Origin: Chloroflexi bacterium bin20
GTDB taxonomy: Bacteria; Chloroflexota; Anaerolineae; Aggregatilineales; Phototrophicaceae
Direction: 5' to 3'
DNA: 64,000 nucleotides
Assembly: GCA_002238485.1 (NCBI GenBank)
Contig: MPMG01000003.1
Coordinates: forward strand, 124,001 to 188,000
The notes below the pieces were generated by a model. That model was given only the letters and a program-made list of their open reading frames with translations. It was not told the origin of the DNA and ran no database searches. The position numbers and the translations under genes were made by a program. Shown one piece after another: positions 1-7,200 of the stretch (the first letter of the stretch is position 1; every line of letters starts with the position of its first letter).

Positions 1-414
1 GACTACATCCAGCCCTTCGTCCAGCTGCGCGTGCCGATGGAGGCAGTTGGCAATATCCGCTTCGAGATACTTGATGCGCGGGGCGCGCCTGTCTATATCC
101 ACGAAGATGGCTTCCAGCTGCGACGCGGGCGCAACTTCCTGACGCCCAATACACGCATGCCTCTGCACGATCAGATGGAGCTGGATGGCAAATGGACATT
201 GCGTATCGTGGCCGATGGCGTCGACATTGCCGAGCATCACTTTGAATATGCCGAAGCTACCAGCGCCAGCATTCGCAGGCACATGGGCGAAGACGGCGAG
301 ATCAATGCCGAGATGCAAGCGGCTATCGGCGAATCGCGCCCGGGCAAAATGTCGCTCGACGACCTCTTGGCTTTTCAAGATGACGAAAGCGAAAGCCAGC
401 GCAGCGTCCGCTAA
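1..414 (+). CDS. C-terminal part of an uncharacterised protein (5' truncated by window edge)
   Basis: The reading frame is open from base 1 to the TAA at 412-414, so the 137 visible residues are the C-terminal part of a longer protein; GTG at 31 is not a convincing start because the frame continues upstream. The first ~80 residues alternate hydrophobic and polar positions, consistent with a beta-sandwich (Ig-like or jelly-roll) module, and the last ~50 are acidic and polar (ends DDESESQRSVR). I do not recognise a family. It converges on the PPC-repeat gene, with only two bases between the two stop codons. Confidence 0.6.
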   Translation, partial: DYIQPFVQLRVPMEAVGNIRFEILDARGAPVYIHEDGFQLRRGRNFLTPNTRMPLHDQMELDGKWTLRIVADGVDIAEHHFEYAEATSASIRRHMGEDGEINAEMQAAIGESRPGKMSLDDLLAFQDDESESQRSVR

Positions 415-416
415 TT

Positions 417-1889
417 CTACCGCTCCGCCAGCACCAGCACATACGCGCCGACTGTATCGGGGTTGCCTTCGCTGCCGCTGAATCGCCGCGCGCGGATGGT
501 GTACATGCCGGTTGTCGGCAGCGAGTAGTTGGCGATCAGCGCATTCTGGTTGTTGCCGCCATCATCGTTGCCTGCCACCACCTCCTGCGCATTGTTCAGC
601 AGTTCCAGATAGGCATCCAGGTTGCCATCGACGCGCGTCATGGAGATGGACACGACTTCGCCGGCGCGTCCATAAAAGACATACAGGTCGTCTGGATTGT
701 CGGCGCTGATCTGGCCCGTTACGCTGGTGCCATAATTTAATGTGGCGGTATCGGGCGGCAATTCCAAGAAGGGAGTATCCAGAATGTCCAGCGCCAGCCG
801 AAATTCTCCGCTGGTTGGGCCGGTTGCGCCTTCATACCGTGTGGCGATGATGTGGTAGCGACCGTTTGTGGGGATGCGGTAGTCGGCGATGCGCGCATTC
901 TGACCTTCGCCGCTGTCATCATCTTCGATCAGCGACTGGAAATCGATATCCGCCAGCGTGACATAGGCATCGAGGTCGCCGCTGCCGCCGCGCTCCAGAT
1001 CGATCGAAACTAGATCGCCCGCCTCGGCTGTGAAGCTGTAATAACGTGAGACATGCTGGTTGTCCAGGCTGCCTATTACACTCTCACCATAGGCAATCGG
1101 CAAGGGTGCCAGGCGGGTGCTGCCGCTGCCGCTGCCCGCCGTTTCTTCCAGCGTGAGCACGAAGCTGCCGGCGCTGTTGTCATAGCGCGTGGCCACGATG
1201 ATATAGGTGCCGCTGCGGGCGATGATCAGCGCGTCGATGACTGCGTTGCGCGTGTCGGCGCCGGTTTGATCGTCATTTTGGGCGATGACGAAGCGCTCGC
1301 CATCGACGACTTGCAGATAGGGGTCGAGCGTGCCCGACGAACGCAGCATGGATATCGTCAGGATGTCGCCTTGCTGCGCCTGGAATGTGTAATAAACCTC
1401 CGGGCTGGCATCGCTGATCGTGCCGATGACCGAGTCGCCATAACGCAAGGTGCTGCCCCGTTCAGACAGCACGCCTTTGCGGTTCAGCCGCAGCGCATAT
1501 TCGCCGATGCTGCTGCCCAGCTGGTATCCGAAGCGCCCGACGATGATGAAATAGCGCCCGGTGCGCGAGATGGTGAAGTCGGTCTGCGCGCCCAGCCCGT
1601 CCGCCGCGTCATCGTGCCACAGCGCCATCTCGCCCGTCTCGTCAAAAACGCTGAGCACAGGGTCCAGGTCGCCGCTGATGGCGCTCAACTCAAAGCCGAT
1701 GACCTCGCCGCGCAGTCCATCCAGGAAGTAGACATCGCGCGGATTGGCATCGTCCAGCTGCCCGCGGATGCTGCCATCCTGGCTGATGCTGGCCGCGTTC
1801 GCTTGCAGGTCGCGCGCTTGCGCGTGGCTGACCAATGGCAGCAGCAGGCTCAGTAACAGCGCATAGATTACCCTAATCATGCCATCCAT
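417..1889 (-). CDS. Secreted protein with four tandem PPC (pre-peptidase C-terminal) domains
   Basis: 490 residues with a Sec signal peptide (hydrophobic stretch IYALLLSLLLPLVSHAQA near residues 8-25). The mature part is four consecutive modules of about 110 residues. Each has the PPC pattern: a G-x-hydrophobic strand, a D-x-Y-x-F (or Y-Y-F) strand, G-D-L-D-P/A-Y/V with acidic loops such as DDGGNNQNA, and a closing TGxYxIxxxRY/F strand. PPC domains usually flank secreted peptidases, but here there is no catalytic domain, so this is probably a cell-surface or secreted binding protein. Start M1 or M4 are both possible; no strong ribosome site is visible. The Asp-rich loops suggest calcium binding (inference). 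Confidence 0.85.
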   Translation of the reverse strand: MDGMIRVIYALLLSLLLPLVSHAQARDLQANAASISQDGSIRGQLDDANPRDVYFLDGLRGEVIGFELSAISGDLDPVLSVFDETGEMALWHDDAADGLGAQTDFTISRTGRYFIIVGRFGYQLGSSIGEYALRLNRKGVLSERGSTLRYGDSVIGTISDASPEVYYTFQAQQGDILTISMLRSSGTLDPYLQVVDGERFVIAQNDDQTGADTRNAVIDALIIARSGTYIIVATRYDNSAGSFVLTLEETAGSGSGSTRLAPLPIAYGESVIGSLDNQHVSRYYSFTAEAGDLVSIDLERGGSGDLDAYVTLADIDFQSLIEDDDSGEGQNARIADYRIPTNGRYHIIATRYEGATGPTSGEFRLALDILDTPFLELPPDTATLNYGTSVTGQISADNPDDLYVFYGRAGEVVSISMTRVDGNLDAYLELLNNAQEVVAGNDDGGNNQNALIANYSLPTTGMYTIRARRFSGSEGNPDTVGAYVLVLAER

Positions 1890-1930
1890 TTTAGCCCATT
1901 TTGCCTTGCCCTACTGGCTGCACGCGCCCG

Positions 1931-1939
1931 TGATATAAT
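1931..1939 (+). promoter_or_regulatory. Extended -10 promoter of the LysM gene; transcript predicted nearly leaderless
   Basis: TGATATAAT at 1931-1939 is an extended -10 (TGnTATAAT) with a perfect TATAAT at 1934-1939. Transcription should begin near 1946, only about three bases before the ATG at 1949, and no purine-rich ribosome site precedes that ATG. No good -35 hexamer lies at 16-18 bp, as is common for extended -10 promoters. Confidence 0.55.
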
Positions 1940-1948
1940 GCGCCTGCT

Positions 1949-2821
1949 ATGATTCTTCCCGCCGATTGGCTGCGCTTGCCAGCTTTATGGTTTTGTCTGC
2001 TCGCCCTGCTGATGGTGGCAGGCGGTGGACTCCTGCGCGGACAAGATAATGAAGCCGACGATCTTGTGCATACGGTGGTCGCCAACGAAACACTCACTTC
2101 CATCGCCAGCGTCTATGGCGTCACGGTGTCAGAATTAATAAGCCGCAACAGCCTGGACAACCCGGACATCTTGTCGGTCGGCAAGCAACTCTTGATCTTC
2201 ACGGCGGAAGAACGCAGGCAAAGGGCAGAAGCAAACCCCACAGCCGCTCTTGGCGAAGAAGAACCGGTCGCTGTTGGCGCTGGTCTATCGATGGATATCC
2301 TGGCTGCTGCGCCACTGACGCCGGCTGCTGCGCCCAAAGTTGATCCGACCGACCGAGGCTCCGAGCTTTGCCTGATTGTGTATGATGATCGCAACGACAA
2401 TGGCACGATGGAACCCGGCGAGTCTCTTTTGGCAAATGCCACCATCCGGCTGTTGGATAGCGCTGGACTTGAGCAGCAGCGAATCGTCAGCGCATCCCAA
2501 CCGCATTGCCAGCGCGATCTGCCGCCGAGTAGCTATCAGCTTGTGGTCGGCGCGCCACCCGGCCATGGCTTGACAAGTCCCGCGAAATTGCAAATCCAGC
2601 TGCGCGAAGGCAGCCGCATCAGCCTAGAGATCGGCGCAAGACAAGGCAGGCAGACGTTTCCCGTGCCTGTACCTGGCGCTCCTGTTCCCGAAGCGACCGC
2701 TGTGCCATCAGACGCAGAACCAAGTGTGCTCTATGGCATGAGCGGTTTGCTGCTCTTGGCGCTGGCTGGCCTGGTGCTGGCCAGCGGCTTTGCGCTGGCG
2801 CTCTTTGTTCGGACGCGCTGA
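1949..2821 (+). CDS. Membrane-anchored LysM protein with SdrB-like domain
   Basis: 290 residues. An N-terminal hydrophobic segment (residues ~8-30) is followed by one LysM module at ~40-88 (HTVVANETLTSIASVYGVT ... VGKQLLIF), which binds peptidoglycan or related glycans. A second module at ~145-225 begins CLIVYDDRNDNGTMEPGE, an Asp/Asn-rich loop like the calcium-binding SdrD B-type repeats of surface proteins. A Pro/Ala/Val linker leads to a C-terminal transmembrane helix (~258-285) ending in FVRTR. It overlaps the next gene by one base (TGATG), and that gene carries the same SdrB-like motif, so the pair probably works together at the cell envelope. Confidence 0.8.
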   Translation: MILPADWLRLPALWFCLLALLMVAGGGLLRGQDNEADDLVHTVVANETLTSIASVYGVTVSELISRNSLDNPDILSVGKQLLIFTAEERRQRAEANPTAALGEEEPVAVGAGLSMDILAAAPLTPAAAPKVDPTDRGSELCLIVYDDRNDNGTMEPGESLLANATIRLLDSAGLEQQRIVSASQPHCQRDLPPSSYQLVVGAPPGHGLTSPAKLQIQLREGSRISLEIGARQGRQTFPVPVPGAPVPEATAVPSDAEPSVLYGMSGLLLLALAGLVLASGFALALFVRTR

Positions 2822-3390
2822 TGTGTGGGTTGCGTATGCTGGCTCTGGCTGGTCTTCTACTCTGCAGCGCCGCGCTGAACGCTCAGGATCTCGGGCAGAT
2901 TTGCCTGCTCGCGTATGCGGATTGGGACGAAAATGGCGCGCGAGATCTCGATGAGCCCGCCCTGAACCGGGGCATCGGCGCAGATCTGCTGAATGCGCGA
3001 GGCATCACGATCGCCAGCGAGTTGCTAGTCGATTCGCCTTTTGCGACCGATGGCTTGCTCTGCTTCAATCAACTGGATGCTGGCGATTATCGCCTGCGGC
3101 TGACCAGTGCAGAATACGCCGCCACAACAAACGCATCCAGGAGCGCGACTGTGCTTGTGGGCGAGCCGCCGCCACGCATAGAACTTGGCGTCTTGCCTCT
3201 CTTTGAGGACCCGCGCACCCAAGATCGCGGCACAGCGTTCACAGACGCCGAGACATTTGCTTTGCTGCTGGCTGCCGGCGCATTCGCCACGGCTTTGCTG
3301 CTGGCTGTCCTGACCGTTGTGCTGCTGGTAACAAAACCCGCGCGCGTGCTTCGCCTTTCCCCGACTTTTCGGGGAGGCCGAGGGAGATAG
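2821..3390 (+). CDS. Membrane-anchored SdrB-like domain protein
   Basis: 189 residues with a signal peptide (LALAGLLLCSAALNAQ), one SdrD B-like module containing CLLAYADWDENGARDLDEP, and a C-terminal transmembrane helix at ~142-168. It starts inside the stop codon of the LysM gene, implying translational coupling. The last ~12 codons (RLSPTFRGGRGR) lie in a GC-rich palindromic repeat that also occurs in non-coding DNA near 23928-23984, so this tail was probably added when the repeat inserted at the original 3' end. No enzymatic motif; role at the envelope is inferred from topology. Confidence 0.7.
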   Translation: MCGLRMLALAGLLLCSAALNAQDLGQICLLAYADWDENGARDLDEPALNRGIGADLLNARGITIASELLVDSPFATDGLLCFNQLDAGDYRLRLTSAEYAATTNASRSATVLVGEPPPRIELGVLPLFEDPRTQDRGTAFTDAETFALLLAAGAFATALLLAVLTVVLLVTKPARVLRLSPTFRGGRGR

Positions 3391-3394
3391 AAAG
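3338..3394. repeat. Dispersed GC-rich palindromic repeat, copy 1 (inside a coding 3' end)
   Basis: About 57 bp that align to 23928-23984: CCGCGCGCGTGCT is identical, followed by a near-identical segment and the shared hairpin CCCCGACTTTTCGGGG and a CCGAGGG(A/G)G(A/G)TAGAAA tail, with a few substitutions and one small indel. The core can fold as CCCCGA-CTT-TTCGGGG. It forms the last codons and stop of the upstream gene. Confidence 0.7.
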
Positions 3395-4303
3395 ATGCCC
3401 CAATCTCCCAGCCTCTTTTTCTCGAGCGCCGATTTGCAACTGACGCGCGACAATCTCCAGCGCGAACCGGTAAAAAGCGCTTTGGCAATGCTGGATTCGC
3501 CGCCCACCGAGCCACTGGCGAAGGCGCAGATTCTGGCGCTGCGTTATGTCCTGCGTGGGCAGCCTGAAGATGGCGATACGGCGCTGGCGGTCTTGCGCGA
3601 GCTTGGATCAGCCCATGGCGAGGCGCCATGTTCTGGGCATCAGCTGGCGCTGGGCAAGCTGTCGACGCTGGCTATGCTGCGCGATGTGCCAGGCGGCGAC
3701 GATGTGCTTGATGCAGAGATTGCGCGTTTGCCGCTGCCTTTGCATGAAGACGATGCGCTCGGCGAGCATTGGGCGGCTGCAGTCGCAATGGCGCTTGGCT
3801 GCCTGCTGGATAACGATGCGCATATCGACCGCGCCTGCGCTGCCTACCGCTGGGCAATCGACCAGCAGATCCACCCCGAGGGCTACATCAGGGGCATGGT
3901 CGACATGGAACACAAGCAAGCTGGGTGGCACAGGTACGAACGGCAGCTTTCTGCCACATGCGCGCTGGCAGCGATCGCGGAAATGGCATCACAGCGCGGC
4001 ATTGACCTGTGGGCTTATGACAAACGCGCTGTCAGCATCCATACTGCTGCCGCCTACACCCACTATTACTACTATTTTCCCGAGCGCTGGCGCTGGGGAG
4101 AAGGCTTGGCGCGGGCGCACACCGAGACGGCCATGCGGCGCGAAGGCGCATTCTATGAGCTGGTCAATCGCCAAGAGCCACCGCGCGGCATTGAGGCGCT
4201 CTTCGCCGAGCAGCGACCATTCTTCTGTGCCTATGGTGGTGGATTGACCACGTTGACTCATGGCGCGCCCCGCCCCAAAAAACGTCGCTGGAAATTGTGG
4301 TGA
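3395..4303 (+). CDS. Alginate-lyase-like / alpha-alpha toroid protein
   Basis: 302 residues, no signal peptide. The opening LFFSSADLQLTRDNLQ and the alternating long amphipathic helices resemble the N-terminal toroid of alginate-lyase and heparinase II/III families, where the related phrase is LLFSREELARIR. The segment GYIRGMVDMEHKQAGWHRYE followed by LSATCALAAIAEMASQRGID matches the part that in alginate lyases carries the catalytic His/Tyr region and the ALQALVALAEL helix. A YTHYYYYFP stretch follows. Cytoplasmic location (no export signal) would be unusual for a polysaccharide lyase, so the substrate may be oligosaccharides. The family call is from pattern recognition only. Confidence 0.5.
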   Translation: MPQSPSLFFSSADLQLTRDNLQREPVKSALAMLDSPPTEPLAKAQILALRYVLRGQPEDGDTALAVLRELGSAHGEAPCSGHQLALGKLSTLAMLRDVPGGDDVLDAEIARLPLPLHEDDALGEHWAAAVAMALGCLLDNDAHIDRACAAYRWAIDQQIHPEGYIRGMVDMEHKQAGWHRYERQLSATCALAAIAEMASQRGIDLWAYDKRAVSIHTAAAYTHYYYYFPERWRWGEGLARAHTETAMRREGAFYELVNRQEPPRGIEALFAEQRPFFCAYGGGLTTLTHGAPRPKKRRWKLW

Positions 4304-4368
4304 GCAGCAAGGCGCAAACAGCCGATTCCTGTTCAGTCAGACAATCTGCAAATATGCCATGATTGCAC

Positions 4369-4397
4369 TTGACAGGATATTTAAGTCAGGCTAAAAA
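4369..4397 (+). promoter_or_regulatory. Promoter of the metal ABC transporter operon
   Basis: TTGACA at 4369-4374 and TAAAAA at 4392-4397 are separated by 17 bp. The -10 region is AT-rich compared with its surroundings. It lies 41 bp upstream of the ATG at 4438. Confidence 0.6.
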
Positions 4398-4407
4398 TAT
4401 AGTTAGC
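4380..4407 (+). promoter_or_regulatory. Candidate DtxR/MntR-type operator overlapping the -10
   Basis: TTTAAGTCAGGCTAAA (4380-4395) has matching TTTA/TAAA ends like known MntR/DtxR boxes (TTTAGGTnnnCCTAAA), and directly after it GCTAA(N8)TTAGC (4390-4407) is a perfect 5-bp inverted repeat. Both overlap or abut the -10, so a bound metalloregulator would block transcription. Repressor identity is not shown by the sequence. Confidence 0.4.
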
Positions 4408-4437
4408 ATCGCTGAAATTGATTGTGGAGCGTTTTCT

Positions 4438-5460
4438 ATGTTGCAATATCGCTGGCTGCTGGTTTTCTGCCTGCTGCTGCTTGTCGTGCCCAGCCTGGCT
4501 GCGGATACCTCGCTGCAAATCGTCGCCACTACCACGCAAGCCGCCGACCTGGCGCATCGTATCAGCGCGGGCGTCGAGGGCGTGCATATCACCCCGCTCA
4601 TGGGCGCAGGCGTCGACCCGCATCTCTATCAGCCCACCGAATCCGACATTGCCGCCATGAACCAGGCGCAGATGGTCATCTACAGCGGCTTGCACCTGGA
4701 AGGACAATTCGACACAGTCTTCGCGGCGCTGGCCGAGCAGGGCGTTTCGGTCTATGCCCTCAGCGCGCCGGTCAAATCGGCGGGTTTCGTTATCGGCGGC
4801 TTCGACCTGTCTGACGAGCTGACGAATGTGGACGATCCGCACTTCTGGTTCGACCCGCGCAACTGGCAGTTGAGCGCGCAGGGACTGGCCGAGCGCCTGG
4901 CTATGCTCGACCCCGACAATGCTGCCGCATACCAAGCCAATGCCGATGTCTACAGCGATCAGTTGCAACTGCTTTTCGACTGGGCGGAGGCTGGTTTGAC
5001 TTCAGTTGAGGCGGGGCAGCGCTACCTGGTTACCTCGCACGATGCTTTCCAGTACTTCGGCGCGGCATTCGGCTGGCAGATGCAAGCCATCCAGGGGCTT
5101 AGCACAGAAGACGAGGCCGGCGTCGGCGATATCCAGGAGACGGTCGATTTTGTCATCGCACACGATATCCCCGTGCTTTTCGTCGAGAGCAGCGTGCCGC
5201 CCGATACCATTGAAGCAGTGGTGGCGGCATTGCGCGCGCAGGGTCACGAAACACGCATCGGACTTCGCGAATTGTACGGCGATGCCATGGACGCGCCCGA
5301 CAGCTTCGGCGGCGCCTACATCGGCATGTTGGCGCAGAATGCCCTGACGATCATGCAGTCTTACCAGTGCATGGGCGCAAGCGTGACTATCCCCGCCTGG
5401 CACGCCGACCTGCTGCCAGCGCCACCGGACGAGTTGTGGAATGCCGATTGCCATGCCTGA
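4438..5460 (+). CDS. Metal ABC transporter substrate-binding protein (ZnuA/TroA family)
   Basis: 340 residues with a signal peptide (LLVFCLLLLVVPSLAA). This cluster A-I solute-binding protein captures Zn2+ or Mn2+ outside the membrane. Four likely ligands are visible at the family positions: H62 (DPHLYQPT), H135 (DPHFWFDP), H201 (TSHDAF) and D282 (YGDAM). His at the third position resembles TroA/ZnuA rather than the Glu found in PsaA/MntC. The classical His-rich loop of ZnuA is missing. The start at 4438 is chosen because GGAG lies at 4426-4429 and the segment fits a signal peptide; an upstream in-frame start at 4363 would precede the promoter -10. First gene of a four-gene transporter operon. 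Confidence 0.9.
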   Translation: MLQYRWLLVFCLLLLVVPSLAADTSLQIVATTTQAADLAHRISAGVEGVHITPLMGAGVDPHLYQPTESDIAAMNQAQMVIYSGLHLEGQFDTVFAALAEQGVSVYALSAPVKSAGFVIGGFDLSDELTNVDDPHFWFDPRNWQLSAQGLAERLAMLDPDNAAAYQANADVYSDQLQLLFDWAEAGLTSVEAGQRYLVTSHDAFQYFGAAFGWQMQAIQGLSTEDEAGVGDIQETVDFVIAHDIPVLFVESSVPPDTIEAVVAALRAQGHETRIGLRELYGDAMDAPDSFGGAYIGMLAQNALTIMQSYQCMGASVTIPAWHADLLPAPPDELWNADCHA

Positions 5461-6217
5461 ACCCGGCCAACTGGCGCTTGCCATCGACGATCTGACTGTC
5501 GCCTATGATCAGAAGCCTGCCCTCTGGGATATTGACCTGGAGGTGCCCAAAGGCGCGCTGATGGCGATTGTCGGCCCCAATGGCGCTGGCAAAAGCACCT
5601 TGATCAAAGCGGCGCTGAACTTGATCCCGCGGGCGGCTGGTTCGGTGCTCTTTCACGGACAACCCTACGAAGCGGCGCGACACCTGGTCGGTTATGTGCC
5701 ACAGCGAGGCAGCGTCGACTGGGACTTCCCCACCTCGGTGCTGGATGTCGTAACCATGGGGCTTTATGGCAAGCTGGGCTGGCTGCGACGACCAGGACGG
5801 CGTGAACGCGCAAAGGCGCTGGCGGCGCTGGAACAGGTCGATTTGGTCGAGCTTGCCGGGCGGCAGATCAGCCAGCTTTCTGGCGGGCAGCAGCAACGCA
5901 CCTTCTTGGCGCGGGCATTGGTGCAAGACGCGCAGATTTATTTCATGGACGAGCCCTTTGCCGCAGTCGATGCCATAACCGAAGCCGCCATCGTCAATAT
6001 CCTGCGCGAGCTTAACAAACGCGGGCGCACCGTGCTGGTCGTGCATCATGACTTGCAGACAGTGCCCGAATACTTTGATTGGCTGACTCTGCTGAATGTC
6101 GAGGTCGTTGCCTCGGGCCGCACCTGCCAGGTCTTCACGCTGGACAACCTGCAGAAGACCTATGGCGGGCGCGTGGCCAGCTTGCATGGCGGGCAGGTAT
6201 TGGCGGCGGGAGGCTGA
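5441..6217 (+). CDS. Metal ABC transporter ATP-binding protein (ZnuC/TroB family)
   Basis: 258 residues with all ABC ATPase motifs: Walker A GPNGAGKST, Q-loop (VPQRGSVDWDFP, the typical sequence of metal-uptake ATPases), signature LSGGQQQR, Walker B IYFMDEPFAAVD and the H-loop VVHHD. It energises import through the two downstream permeases. The start overlaps the binding-protein gene by 20 bp; an ATG four codons later (5453) is an alternative. It is followed by permease 1 with a two-base gap, so the genes form one operon. Confidence 0.93.
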   Translation: MPIAMPEPGQLALAIDDLTVAYDQKPALWDIDLEVPKGALMAIVGPNGAGKSTLIKAALNLIPRAAGSVLFHGQPYEAARHLVGYVPQRGSVDWDFPTSVLDVVTMGLYGKLGWLRRPGRRERAKALAALEQVDLVELAGRQISQLSGGQQQRTFLARALVQDAQIYFMDEPFAAVDAITEAAIVNILRELNKRGRTVLVVHHDLQTVPEYFDWLTLLNVEVVASGRTCQVFTLDNLQKTYGGRVASLHGGQVLAAGG

Positions 6218-6219
6218 GC

Positions 6220-7200
6220 ATGACAGAACGGCGCGTCTGGCAGATGATCGCGGCGCTGCTGATGCTGGGTGTTCTGCTGCTGCCGCTGAGTCAGGCGCTC
6301 TTTGGTTTGCGGCTGACTTATACAGTGCGCGTGGTGGCGCTGGGCGGCTCGCTGCTGGGCGCATTGAGTGGCGCGCTGGGCTGCTTCGCGGTGCTGCGGC
6401 GAGAAAGTCTGCTGGGCGATGCCCTTTCGCATGCGGCGCTGCCCGGCGTGGCGGTCGGATTTTTGCTGGCGGGCAGGCAGCTGGGCGCATTGCTGGTCGG
6501 CGCGGGCATCGCCAGTTGGTTGGGTTTGCGTCTGGTGGCGGCTATCTTGCGGACGACGCGCATCAAGCAAGACGCGGCGCTGGGCATCGTGCTGGCGAGT
6601 TTTTTCGCGGCTGGCATCGCTTTGCTGACCTATATTCAATCGCTGCCCGATGCCAGCCAGGCCGGTTTGGACAGCTTCATCTTTGGGCAGGCCGCCGCCA
6701 TCATTGAAAGCGATATCGCGCTGCTGGGCGGCATTGGACTGGCTGTGGCGGTCGTGCTGGCGCTGTTATGGAAAGAATTCAAATTGCTCACCTTTGATGC
6801 CGATTTCGCCAGTGCCGGCGGCTTGCGCGGCGGTTTGATCAATGCGCTGCTTTCAACGCTCATCGTCGTCACCATCGTGCTGGGATTGCAGCTGGCAGGC
6901 GTGATTCTGATGGTCGGCATGTTGATCGCGCCAGCTATCGCCGCCCGTCAATGGACGCATTCACTGGAGCAGATGGTCGTGCTGGCCGCGGCATTGGGGG
7001 CGTTTGCGGGTGGCAGTGGCGCAGTCATCAGCGCGCTGGACAGTGATATCCCCACCGGACCAATGATAATCGTGGTGGCTTTCGCGCTGGTCCTGCTGTC
7101 TATCACGCTGGCGCCGGGGCGTGGCGTAATCTGGAGTCAGCTGCGTCAACGCGAAAATCGCCGGAATTTTCGTTCTCGCCGACTGGAGCCGGGCGCATGA
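6220..7200 (+). CDS. Metal ABC transporter permease 1 (ZnuB/TroC family)
   Basis: 326 residues, about eight to nine hydrophobic helices. It carries conserved elements of ABC-3 family permeases: CFAVLRRESLLGDALSHAALPG in the first third and KEFKLLTFDADFA in the middle, a cytoplasmic loop that contacts the ATPase. ATG at 6220 is three bases after the ATPase stop; longer in-frame starts would run through the ATPase gene. It overlaps permease 2 by ATGA at 7197-7200. Together with permease 2 it should form a heterodimeric channel, as in TroCD. Confidence 0.92.
   Translation: MTERRVWQMIAALLMLGVLLLPLSQALFGLRLTYTVRVVALGGSLLGALSGALGCFAVLRRESLLGDALSHAALPGVAVGFLLAGRQLGALLVGAGIASWLGLRLVAAILRTTRIKQDAALGIVLASFFAAGIALLTYIQSLPDASQAGLDSFIFGQAAAIIESDIALLGGIGLAVAVVLALLWKEFKLLTFDADFASAGGLRGGLINALLSTLIVVTIVLGLQLAGVILMVGMLIAPAIAARQWTHSLEQMVVLAAALGAFAGGSGAVISALDSDIPTGPMIIVVAFALVLLSITLAPGRGVIWSQLRQRENRRNFRSRRLEPGA

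Noticed and set aside
4381..4968. Minus-strand frame opposite the metal-binding protein gene
   Set aside because: Low-complexity His/Arg/Val composition typical of antisense frames in GC-rich DNA; no family match. The same applies to other long antisense frames in the window, e.g. 7146-8678 and 9003-10694.
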